From assembly GCF_001667265.1 (NCBI RefSeq), contig NZ_LZHW01000098.1, positions 34,082-98,081 of the forward strand: 64,000 nt of DNA. The letters run 5' to 3'. Below, one piece after another: positions 17,361 to 24,667 of the stretch. Within the stretch, counting starts at the first letter, position 1. Each line of letters begins with the position of its first letter. A model generated the notes under the pieces. The model was not told the origin of the DNA and did no database searches. It was given only the letters and a program-made list of their open reading frames with translations. The DNA comes from Mycobacterium sp. ACS4331 (lineage in GTDB: Bacteria; Actinomycetota; Actinomycetes; Mycobacteriales; Mycobacteriaceae). A program made the position numbers and the translations under genes.

Positions 17361-18718
17361 GTCCGCCGGGCGAGTGCGCCGGAGGCGGTGCGGGTCAGGT
17401 GGTCGTCGCGTTTGATGCCCCGCCACAACTGCGCAACGTAGTCCCGTTCGTCGACCTCGCCTCGGCTGGCCAAGTCCGCGAGCGCCGCGCGGCCCTGCGA
17501 CACCGAAGACGGGACGGCGCCCAGGAACGCCGCCAGTTCGGCGGTCTCGGCGGCGTCGACGACGGCGCCGATGCGATCGACCTCCGCCAGGTACTTGATC
17601 AGCCGCGCCGCACCCTTGACGTACCGCGTCGCGAGCGCGTCGGAGGATCTCGCGGCGGCACCGGCCATGGCCGAAGCCGCGGCCTCGTAGACCGACGCGT
17701 TCTCCGAAATCTGCCCCTCATCGGGGAATTCGACCTCAACGTCCGGGATCCCGACGACGTGCGCCAGCGACTCCACCAGGAGACGTCGGTGCAGCATGCC
17801 GTAGATCAGGCTGTTGCCCGCGTCGGGCGAGCCCGCGGGTGCCGAGGCGCGGACGTCGATGCTGCCGGGACTGACCGAGGCGAGCCTGGTCTCGGCGAAC
17901 AGGCGGTAGTACCAGACCCTGGCCTCATCGATCCGGTGCCCGGAGAGCTGCTCGTACTCGGCCAGCCTCGCCGGGAAGTCGGTGAAGGTGTCCTGCACGG
18001 TGCGCAGCGACAACCAGGCGATGTCGTCCATCGGGTCGCCGAAGTGCGCCAACTCCCAGTCGACGATGGCCGTGACGGCACCGTCGGCGTACATGAAATT
18101 GCCGGGGCCGGTGTCGCCCTGCACCAAGACGGTCGGGCCGTCGTAGTCGGGGATGTTACGTTCCAGCCAGTCGATGCAGAAGCGCAGCAGCGGTGCGGGT
18201 TTGCCGTATCGGTCGACACGCCTGCGCATGGCGTCGAGCTCGGCACGGACATGGGTCTCGACGGGACCGGCCGGACCCAGGCTGTCGATGCGCAGTTCGG
18301 CGGCATCGATCCGATGCAGCGCAGCAAGTTTGGCGATGAAGTCCTGCGCGGTGCGCACCTGCTCGCTTTCATCCTGGATGAGGCGGAACCAGGTCTCACC
18401 GCCGACCCGTTCCATCAGGACGGCCTGCGCGGCGGGATGCGCGGCGATCACGCGCGGCACTGTGACACCGTGGCGGTGCAGCTCCGTCATGATGTCGGCC
18501 TCGACCTGCAATGGGTGGAATGCACTGCCGGGCTCGGGATCTCGCGGGTCGTACCGGAGGAACAGTTCCTGCCGGTCGGCACCCGTGCCCGCATCGACGA
18601 ACCAGGCCTGCCTGCTCGCGCCGCCGGACACCTGCTTGACCTCGATGTGCTCGGCACCGCTGATCTCGCCGATCCACCGGAGCAGGTCGTCTGGGACTTC
18701 CGGTTTGGGTCTGCTCAT
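17279..18718 (-). CDS. APH-like phosphotransferase family protein (FadE36-like)
   Basis: The 479-aa product has an aminoglycoside-phosphotransferase fold in residues ~1-340. The catalytic loop reads VQGDTGPGNFMY, keeping Asp and Asn but with Gln in place of the usual His, followed by the Mg site IVDWELAHFGDP. The C-terminal ~130 residues are helical and separate. Members of this family lie in fatty-acid and steroid operons across mycobacteria (the Rv3761c/FadE36 type) and act on unknown substrates, not necessarily antibiotics. The ATG overlaps the upstream crotonase stop (ATGA), so it is part of the same operon. Confidence 0.8.
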   Translation of the reverse strand: MSRPKPEVPDDLLRWIGEISGAEHIEVKQVSGGASRQAWFVDAGTGADRQELFLRYDPRDPEPGSAFHPLQVEADIMTELHRHGVTVPRVIAAHPAAQAVLMERVGGETWFRLIQDESEQVRTAQDFIAKLAALHRIDAAELRIDSLGPAGPVETHVRAELDAMRRRVDRYGKPAPLLRFCIDWLERNIPDYDGPTVLVQGDTGPGNFMYADGAVTAIVDWELAHFGDPMDDIAWLSLRTVQDTFTDFPARLAEYEQLSGHRIDEARVWYYRLFAETRLASVSPGSIDVRASAPAGSPDAGNSLIYGMLHRRLLVESLAHVVGIPDVEVEFPDEGQISENASVYEAAASAMAGAAARSSDALATRYVKGAARLIKYLAEVDRIGAVVDAAETAELAAFLGAVPSSVSQGRAALADLASRGEVDERDYVAQLWRGIKRDDHLTRTASGALARRTWPPLTHQSKLGEQDRWASRSLKTTVN

Positions 18719-19554
18719 CCGCGCTCCTCCGACTTGGATGCCGCGGCCAGCCACCGCTTGACGGCCTGTCGGTGCTCCTCGGTCAGGGCGCTGCGCACCA
18801 TCCGCTCACTCTCCCGACGCAGTGCGACATCCAATGGCAGTTGTTGGGCATCAGCGATGTTCGCCTTGACTCCGGCGTAGGCAGCGGTGGGCCCCGCAGC
18901 GATAGCGGCGGCCCAGCGCAGCGCGGCATCGGACAGTGCGTCATCGGGGACCACGCGATTGAACAGACCCAGCCGCTCCGCTTCGGCGGACTCGATCGGG
19001 ACGTCGGCCACGAGGATCTCCAAGGCTTTGGACGGTCCCAGAAGCCTGGTCAGAAACCACGCACCGCCGAAGTCTCCCGAGAACGCCAGCCTGCTCCAGC
19101 CCGGGACCAGTTTCGCCGAGCGCGCCGCGATGCGCAGGTCGGCGGCCAGCGCGATGCTCATTCCGGCGCCGACGGCGGCACCGGGCAGTGCCGCGATGGT
19201 CACCTTGGGAATCTCGTTCAGCAGCTTGACCATTCGCGCGTTCTCGGAGAGCAGGTCACTGCGGGCCGCCACCTCGCCCTCGGGGTCAGCGCTGGACACC
19301 TGACGGGACGATCCGCCGTCGCGCACATCGCCGCCGGCGCAGAACGCACCGCCCGCTCCGGTGATGACCACCGCGCCGATGCCGTCGTCGGCGCCGAATC
19401 GCTCGAGCAGGCGCGGCACAGCGTCGTAGATCTCGTTGTGCAGCGCATTGCGCCGGTGCGGTCGGTTGAGGGTGATGACTCCGACACCGTCGGCGACCTG
19501 CGCCAGAACGGTGTCGGTGCCCGTTTCGATGCGGTGGGTGTCGGCCTGGGTCAC
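18715..19554 (-). CDS. Crotonase-fold enoyl-CoA hydratase/isomerase family protein
   Basis: A 279-aa crotonase with the oxyanion loop blocks GAFCAGGDVRD near residue 70 and GAAVGAGMS near 128. By hand alignment with rat enoyl-CoA hydratase, both catalytic glutamates are absent: the Glu144 position is Ser (GAGMS) and the Glu164 position falls on Trp (PGW). A simple hydratase is therefore unlikely; a hydrolase, isomerase or carbon-carbon bond enzyme is possible. The start is a GTG overlapping the dehydratase stop (GTGA). It is co-transcribed with the MaoC-type gene, the APH-like gene and the fused FadE. Confidence 0.8.
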   Translation of the reverse strand: MTQADTHRIETGTDTVLAQVADGVGVITLNRPHRRNALHNEIYDAVPRLLERFGADDGIGAVVITGAGGAFCAGGDVRDGGSSRQVSSADPEGEVAARSDLLSENARMVKLLNEIPKVTIAALPGAAVGAGMSIALAADLRIAARSAKLVPGWSRLAFSGDFGGAWFLTRLLGPSKALEILVADVPIESAEAERLGLFNRVVPDDALSDAALRWAAAIAAGPTAAYAGVKANIADAQQLPLDVALRRESERMVRSALTEEHRQAVKRWLAAASKSEERG

Positions 19555-20822
19555 CGCGGCGTTCCGAGAGCCAACTCGTTGTGACGGGCCGTCATCGCGA
19601 CCGCCTTGCGTTGGAGTTCCTCGCCGGGCCTCGGCAGCACCACGGGCCCGAGTTCGCGACTCGGGAGTGCCACCGTGGCGGTGGCCGGCGCGGTGACCTC
19701 CCCGCGCTGACTGGTGGCCCGGAACTCGATGTCGACGACGCCGTTGCCGTTCTCCACCCGCTTGCCGACGACCTCACCGGTGATGATCTGGACATCGCCG
19801 ATGAAGTTGAACTTGCGCATCTCGTCGTGCTGGCGCACCAGCCAACCGTCGTCCCCCATCCAGTCGGTGAGGTAGTGGGTCAGCCAGCACTCCCGCATGA
19901 CGCCGTAGTCGTAGGCCATCGGATTGCCGATCGACTGCGACCACTCGTTCTCCCAGTGCAGACGCTGGGCCACGTCGGGGATGCCCGCGGCGTTCTTGAT
20001 GTAGAACTTCGGTGCACGCTGACGGTTCTTGTAGCCGACGCGGGCGGGCCCGATGCCGTAGGGCGCCAATCCGTATCCGCCGGTGTGGAAGCAGATCATG
20101 TCGGTCAGGGTGAACGGTCCCTTGGCCATCTTCGGCAGCGCGTCGCCGACGTTCACGTCCTCGTAGTAACGGGGTTCGGCGCCACGGGGTCCCTCCGCGG
20201 CGTAGATCTCGTCGATCTCGGCGATCTCGGCGTCGGTGTAGGTCGCGGCCGTGAGATCCATGTACTTGCCGCGTTCACGCGACTTCTTGCGTTCGGTCGC
20301 GATCAGGATCATGCGCGTGACCGCCACCACCTCGGCCCTCTGGTTCACCCGCACCGAGCGGATGATCCGGATGATGGAGCGGCCCGCGTACTCGCTGGCC
20401 TTCTCCTCGATCGACTCCAGGCCGCCGAACCCGTACAGCGTGTCCCCCGGGTACACCGGGGCGAACCATTCGGTGTCCTGTCCCGAGACGAACATGTGCA
20501 CACCGGAGAACAGGCCCTTGGTGGCCTTGCGGATGTCGTCCGGTACCGGGTCTCCCAGCATCTTGCGCGACATCGCGATGTGGATCATCGGGGGCGCGAT
20601 TGGTCCGCCCCAACGCGTTCCGGCCGCGTAACGCGGATCCGCGAACAACGGGTTGTCGTCACCGTAGGCGCGGGCGAAGTTGCGGATGCCGTCAACGCTC
20701 AGTTCGCGGTAGTACTCGTCGATACTGGTCGGCGCATCGACGCCCAGGAGCAGCTTGGCGCGCTCGATGTCCTCGTCTTTGATCGCGTGGTCGAAGTCCT
20801 GGGCCTCGTCGGTCTGTGTCAT
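19551..20822 (-). CDS. MaoC/FAS1-like acyl-CoA dehydratase
   Basis: The ATG at 20822 is chosen because GAAGAGGAG lies 4-5 nt before it. The 423-aa product is long for a MaoC protein and reads as two hotdog halves: an N-terminal FAS1-like dehydratase part (residues ~10-190, with WGGPIAPPM and VYPGDTLYGFGGLES) and a C-terminal half from ~200. Such double-hotdog proteins hydrate or dehydrate 2-enoyl-CoA esters. The open frame continues upstream through three 24-bp tandem repeats, but that extension begins with TTG and lacks a ribosome site. First gene of the four-gene operon running down to 15150. Confidence 0.78.
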   Translation of the reverse strand: MTQTDEAQDFDHAIKDEDIERAKLLLGVDAPTSIDEYYRELSVDGIRNFARAYGDDNPLFADPRYAAGTRWGGPIAPPMIHIAMSRKMLGDPVPDDIRKATKGLFSGVHMFVSGQDTEWFAPVYPGDTLYGFGGLESIEEKASEYAGRSIIRIIRSVRVNQRAEVVAVTRMILIATERKKSRERGKYMDLTAATYTDAEIAEIDEIYAAEGPRGAEPRYYEDVNVGDALPKMAKGPFTLTDMICFHTGGYGLAPYGIGPARVGYKNRQRAPKFYIKNAAGIPDVAQRLHWENEWSQSIGNPMAYDYGVMRECWLTHYLTDWMGDDGWLVRQHDEMRKFNFIGDVQIITGEVVGKRVENGNGVVDIEFRATSQRGEVTAPATATVALPSRELGPVVLPRPGEELQRKAVAMTARHNELALGTPR

Positions 20823-20845
20823 CGTCTCCTCTTCCCAGTCGATTT

Positions 20846-20917
20846 GTGCTTCCGCACAGGTGTCGTTTGGTGCTTCCGCACAGGTGTCGTTTGGTGCTTC
20901 CGCACAGGTGTCGTTTC
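20846..20917. repeat. Three tandem 24-bp repeats in the leader of the dehydratase operon
   Basis: Unit GTGCTTCCGCACAGGTGTCG plus TTTG occurs three times head to tail (20846-20869, 20870-20893, 20894-20917), identical except the last base, with a degenerate fourth partial copy after 20918. Each unit contains a small dyad GTGC-TTCC-GCAC. The unit is 8 codons long and keeps the upstream frame open. It fills most of the 118-nt gap before the dehydratase start. Confidence 0.9.
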
Positions 20918-20940
20918 TGTGCTTTCGCAACGGGGGCGTG

Positions 20941-22167
20941 TCAGTACATTCGGACCGGCAGCTTCGTCAGCCCGCGAAGCGTCACCGTGGGCTTGTAGCG
21001 GAGGTCGTCGGACCGGGCCGCGAGTTCCCAGTTCGGGAAACGCTCAACCAGCGTCGCCAGGGCCGTCCGCCCCTCCATCCGGGCCAGTTGGTGTCCCAGG
21101 CAGTAGTGGATTCCGAATGCAAAGGCCAAGTGGCGGTTCGGTTTCCGGGTCAGATCCAGTTCTTCGGGTTTTTCGAACACCGATTCGTCGCGGTTGGCAG
21201 AAGTGATCGCGCCCAGCACCTGCGATCCCCGCGGGATCGGCACTCCTTGGATCTCCATGTCCTCCAACGCGAACCGCGCCGCACCGCCGGTCACCGGTGA
21301 GGTGAATCGGAGCAGTTCCTCGATGGCGGTCGACTCCAGGAGTTCGGGCTGTGCGCGCAGCAACTCCTGCTGCTCGGGATTCTCGATGAGCGCCAGCACG
21401 CCGTTGCCGATCAGATTGGCCGTGGTGTCGTGTCCCGCCAGCAGCAGCAGGAACACCATGGAGACGAGTTCTTTGTGACTGAGCCGATCGCCGCCCTCGT
21501 TGGCAAGCACCAGATCGGAGATCAGACCGTCGTCGGGATTCAGCCGCCGGTCGTCGATGAGCTCCTCGAACAGTTTCGCGAGCTTGCGCGCCGTCGGGTA
21601 CCCGCGCAGCATGTTGCCCTGTTGGTTGCCCAACTTCTCCACCAGGAACGCGAACTTGTCTCGGTCCTCATCCGCGACGCCGAGCATCGTGGCGATCACG
21701 GCGAGTGGGAGTTTGATGGCGTACTCGTGCACGAGGTCGACGTCCCGTTTGGCGGCGACCTGATCGGCGAGCTCCTCGGCGATCTTGGTGACGTCGGCCG
21801 CCATGGTCGAGACCAGCTTCGGTGTGAATGCCTTGTGCACGAGCGTGCGCAGGCGTTTGTGGTCGGGGTCGTCCTTGAACACCATGGTCTGGGCCAGCAT
21901 GCGCAGGCTCGGCGGCAGCAGCCAGATGAACTTGCCGGCCGGGGAGTTCTTCATGACGTCGGTGGAGAACCGCTCATCGTTGAAGACGAACTGAACGTCG
22001 TCGTAACGCGTCACGAGGTATCCACCCTTGCCCTGCAGGAGGCCGGTCGCCGTCGCCCAGGACACGGGGTGGTTCTCCCGCAGATGTGCGTAGCGCGCAT
22101 GCGGGTGGTCGAGCATCTCGCGGCTGTCAAGATCGGTCTTCTCCAGTGCGCCAACCACTCTGGACAT
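20941..22167 (-). CDS. Cytochrome P450
   Basis: A 408-aa class I bacterial P450 from MSRVVGALEK, preceded by GGGAG; two in-frame upstream ATGs are less well placed. The I-helix motif AGHDTT is near residue 240, the ExxR motif in EELLR, and the heme-ligand loop FGIHYCLGHQLAR has the Cys at 356. There is no N-terminal membrane segment, so the enzyme is soluble and needs a ferredoxin, none of which is encoded in the window. The sequence is of the CYP107/CYP105-like broad type rather than CYP125. Likely hydroxylates the pathway substrate. It is divergent from the crotonase at 22318 across operator-like site B. Confidence 0.9.
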   Translation of the reverse strand: MSRVVGALEKTDLDSREMLDHPHARYAHLRENHPVSWATATGLLQGKGGYLVTRYDDVQFVFNDERFSTDVMKNSPAGKFIWLLPPSLRMLAQTMVFKDDPDHKRLRTLVHKAFTPKLVSTMAADVTKIAEELADQVAAKRDVDLVHEYAIKLPLAVIATMLGVADEDRDKFAFLVEKLGNQQGNMLRGYPTARKLAKLFEELIDDRRLNPDDGLISDLVLANEGGDRLSHKELVSMVFLLLLAGHDTTANLIGNGVLALIENPEQQELLRAQPELLESTAIEELLRFTSPVTGGAARFALEDMEIQGVPIPRGSQVLGAITSANRDESVFEKPEELDLTRKPNRHLAFAFGIHYCLGHQLARMEGRTALATLVERFPNWELAARSDDLRYKPTVTLRGLTKLPVRMY

Positions 22168-22292
22168 CGCTACTCCCATCGACACGCTGCTCTCGCGTGA
22201 AGTCCCATCGGCCGGCAGGGCGTCCCGGGGACCGAACCGGCCCGTTCGCCCAGACGCCTCATTGCCGCACTCCGCAATACCCGTCGTTCACT

Positions 22293-22314
22293 CCGGTTTA
22301 TTAGTACACTGATT
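22293..22314. promoter_or_regulatory. Operator-like site B between the P450 and crotonase genes
   Basis: On the minus strand the site reads AATCAGTGTACTAATAAACC, sharing TCAGTGTACT exactly with site A. On the plus strand TACACT at 22305-22310 lies 7 nt before the ATG at 22318, so it may be the -10 of a leaderless transcript. Confidence 0.5.
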
Positions 22315-22317
22315 TCC

Positions 22318-23151
22318 ATGATTCCCGCTACCCCCCAGGAAGATCTGGACGCCGGCCGGCTCGAGCCCGGCACGCTTCGGGCCATCGAGTTCGCGGTCTC
22401 GGAGAACGTCGCCACGATCACTCTGAACCGTCCGGACGCGCTGAACGCCATCTCCGGCGACATGGCCCGCGAACTGTCGTGGGCGTGGCAGACCGTGCGC
22501 GACACCGACGACATCCACGTGGCGGTGTTGCGGGCCGCCGGCGACCGCGCCTTCTGCACGGGGGTCGATGTCAAAGGGGACGGCAGCTGGTTCTTCCGAT
22601 CCAACGTGTGGAACACCTTCGATCCGGGCACCGTGGTCTCCCCCAAGATCGCCCACCGCTGTTGGAAACCCGTCGTCACCGCGGTCAACGGCCTGGCCGC
22701 CGGCGGCGCCCAGTACCTCATCAACGAGTCGGACATCGTGATCTGCGCCGACGACGCGGCGTTCTTCGATCCGCATGCCAACGCCTCGATCGTCTCGGCG
22801 CTCGAGCCCATCGGGATGCTGCATCGCGGCGTCCCGCTGGGCGAGGTGCTGCGCTGGGCGCTGATGGGCACCGAGGAGCGCATCAGCGCGGAGACCGCGC
22901 TGCGCATCGGCCTGGTGTCCGAAGTGGTGCCGCGCGCACAGCTGTGGGAGCGCGCACAGGACATCGCGGCCTCCATCGCAGCACGCAGCCCGCAGGCCAT
23001 CCAGGGCACGATCCGGGCGATATGGGAATCTTTAGACATGACCCGGTCGACCGCTCTTCAGAACGGCATGGCCTACACCCACATCGGCAATCCACCACTG
23101 GCCGAACGGCGCGCGACCCCACGCCGCAACGGCCCGCCGACGCTTCGGTGA
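22318..23151 (+). CDS. Crotonase-fold enoyl-CoA hydratase/isomerase family protein
   Basis: A 277-aa crotonase with GDRAFCTGVDVKGDG near residue 80 and VNGLAAGGAQYL near 124. Hand alignment places Tyr at the Glu144 position (GGAQY) and His at the Glu164 position (FFDPH), so neither classical catalytic Glu is present. The specificity may be hydrolytic or something else. The ATG follows a TACACT hexamer by 7 nt, suggesting leaderless translation. The FadR-type regulator starts 4 nt after its stop, making this the first gene of a short operon. Confidence 0.8.
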   Translation: MIPATPQEDLDAGRLEPGTLRAIEFAVSENVATITLNRPDALNAISGDMARELSWAWQTVRDTDDIHVAVLRAAGDRAFCTGVDVKGDGSWFFRSNVWNTFDPGTVVSPKIAHRCWKPVVTAVNGLAAGGAQYLINESDIVICADDAAFFDPHANASIVSALEPIGMLHRGVPLGEVLRWALMGTEERISAETALRIGLVSEVVPRAQLWERAQDIAASIAARSPQAIQGTIRAIWESLDMTRSTALQNGMAYTHIGNPPLAERRATPRRNGPPTLR

Positions 23152-23155
23152 TGCC

Positions 23156-24586
23156 ATGAGCGAACTGATCGCACCGCGGATCGATTCGCGGAAGGCGAAG
23201 CTGGCCGGGCGGGCCGCCGAGCAGATCGTCTCCGATGTGATCGAGTTGGGTTGGCCCGTCGGCCACGTGCTGGGGTCCGAGTCCGAACTGCTCGAGCGCT
23301 ACGGCGTGAGCCGCGCGGTCCTGCGCGAGGCAGTTCGGCTCGTCGAACACCAGCGAGTGGCCCGGATGCGGCGCGGCACCGGCGGCGGCCTGGTGATCGA
23401 CGAACCCGACATCGAGGCCGTGATCGGCCCTGCGATCATCTACCTGTTGCGCGTCGACGCCACGCTCGACGAGATCTTCGACACCCGGATCCTGCTGGAG
23501 GAACTCGCTGCCGAGATCGCCTCGCAGCGCGCAGGGGAATCCGACATCCCGCTGCTCCGGGCGACCCTCGAACGCGAGGCCGCCGACGGGCCCCGCGACC
23601 ATCGCCGGCTGCACTCGCAGATCGCGGCGCTGACCCTCAACCCCGTCCTCGAACTCTTCGTCGAGACCTTCAGCCGGGTGAGCAACTTCTACTTCGCCGA
23701 CGAGGCGGCCGTGCCCGCAGCGGTGGCCCACGAGGTTCAACGCGCCCACGACGCCATCGCGAAAGCCGTCCTGGCCAACAACCCGGGACTGGCGCGCGAG
23801 CGTATGCGTCGGCATCTGCACGCCGAGGGCGAGTTCATTCGCGCCCAGCCCGACACCGTGCAGCGCCTCGATCCCGCGATCGCGCTGGCCGGAACCGTCG
23901 GCGACAAGCGTGGTGAGGCGCTGGCACGTCAACTGTTCACCGAGATCGTCTCCACGGGTGCCCAACCGGGCGCGTTCCTCGGCTCTGAGACCACGCTCAT
24001 GGAGCGGCATCAGGCCAGCCGTGCCGTGGTGCGCGAGGCCATCCGCATCCTCGAGTACCACCAGATCGCGCTGACCCGCCGGGGTCCCGGCGGAGGGCTC
24101 TTCGTCGCCGAACCTGACAGTTCGGCGTTGGCCGACGTCATCACGATCTACCTCCGGCGGCGCGGCATCGAGTTGCGCCACATCACCGATCTGCGCACCG
24201 GTCTGGAGTTGGCCGTGGTCGAACGCGCCGCCGCCAGGCTGTCCGAACAGCGCGACGACGACGTCGAGGCGCTGCAGCGCTCGCTGCACACCGAAGCCGA
24301 GCAGGGCCTTGAGATGGCGTTCGCCCGAGCGGAGGACTTCCACTCGATGCTCGCCAGGCTGACGGGTAATCGCGCGCTCGAACTCGTCCATCGGGTCACG
24401 ATGCGGTTGGGCTGGCAGTTCTACTCGGAGATTGCCACGGCCAACCCCCGGGTCGGCGCCTTGTCCGCACCCGCCGTCATCGAACCCGCTCACCAGGACA
24501 TCACCGACGCCCTTGTCGCAGGCGACGCGGAACTGGCGATCATGCGGATGCGCGCACACATGGTCGCGACCGCCAGCCCCTCCTGA
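23156..24586 (+). CDS. Tandem-duplicated GntR/FadR-type transcriptional regulator
   Basis: This 476-aa protein contains two complete GntR-FCD units in one chain. Unit 1: winged helix at ~15-80 (YGVSRAVLREAVRLVEHQ, then RGTGGGLVI) and a helical FCD domain to ~230. Unit 2: winged helix at ~245-320 (QASRAVVREAIRILEYHQ, then RGPGGGLFV) and a second FCD domain. Ordinary FadR proteins are ~240 aa and bind DNA as dimers, so this chain would be a covalent pseudo-dimer able to bind asymmetric sites. It lies between two copies of the shared operator-like element (sites B and C), making it a leading candidate regulator. Confidence 0.88.
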   Translation: MSELIAPRIDSRKAKLAGRAAEQIVSDVIELGWPVGHVLGSESELLERYGVSRAVLREAVRLVEHQRVARMRRGTGGGLVIDEPDIEAVIGPAIIYLLRVDATLDEIFDTRILLEELAAEIASQRAGESDIPLLRATLEREAADGPRDHRRLHSQIAALTLNPVLELFVETFSRVSNFYFADEAAVPAAVAHEVQRAHDAIAKAVLANNPGLARERMRRHLHAEGEFIRAQPDTVQRLDPAIALAGTVGDKRGEALARQLFTEIVSTGAQPGAFLGSETTLMERHQASRAVVREAIRILEYHQIALTRRGPGGGLFVAEPDSSALADVITIYLRRRGIELRHITDLRTGLELAVVERAAARLSEQRDDDVEALQRSLHTEAEQGLEMAFARAEDFHSMLARLTGNRALELVHRVTMRLGWQFYSEIATANPRVGALSAPAVIEPAHQDITDALVAGDAELAIMRMRAHMVATASPS

Positions 24587-24621
24587 ATCACGGGGATCCG
24601 GCTGGCGGACTTTCCAGATCC

Positions 24622-24640
24622 CCAAGTTAAGGATACTGTT
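24622..24640. promoter_or_regulatory. Operator-like site C upstream of the acyl-CoA ligase
   Basis: The minus strand reads AACAGTATCCTTAACTTGG, matching sites D and E at AGTATCCT and in the flanking TTA/TTGG. It lies 28 nt before the ATG at 24668. Its orientation is opposite to that at D and E, which argues for an operator rather than a promoter hexamer alone. Confidence 0.5.
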
Positions 24641-24667
24641 CTATCTAATTGAATCTTGGGAGGGTGG

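Noticed and set aside
17279..18718. Aminoglycoside resistance gene
   Set aside because: The fold is shared, but the catalytic loop has Gln for His and the gene lies in a lipid operon, so antibiotic modification is not supported.
20823..20930. N-terminal extension of the dehydratase through the tandem repeats
   Set aside because: It would begin with TTG without a ribosome site, while the ATG at 20822 has GAAGAGGAG at the right distance.
22293..22314. KstR or KstR2 operator
   Set aside because: The sites lack the published KstR (TnnAAC-GTTnnA) and KstR2 (AnCAAG-CTTGnT) patterns, so steroid regulation by these proteins is not supported here.
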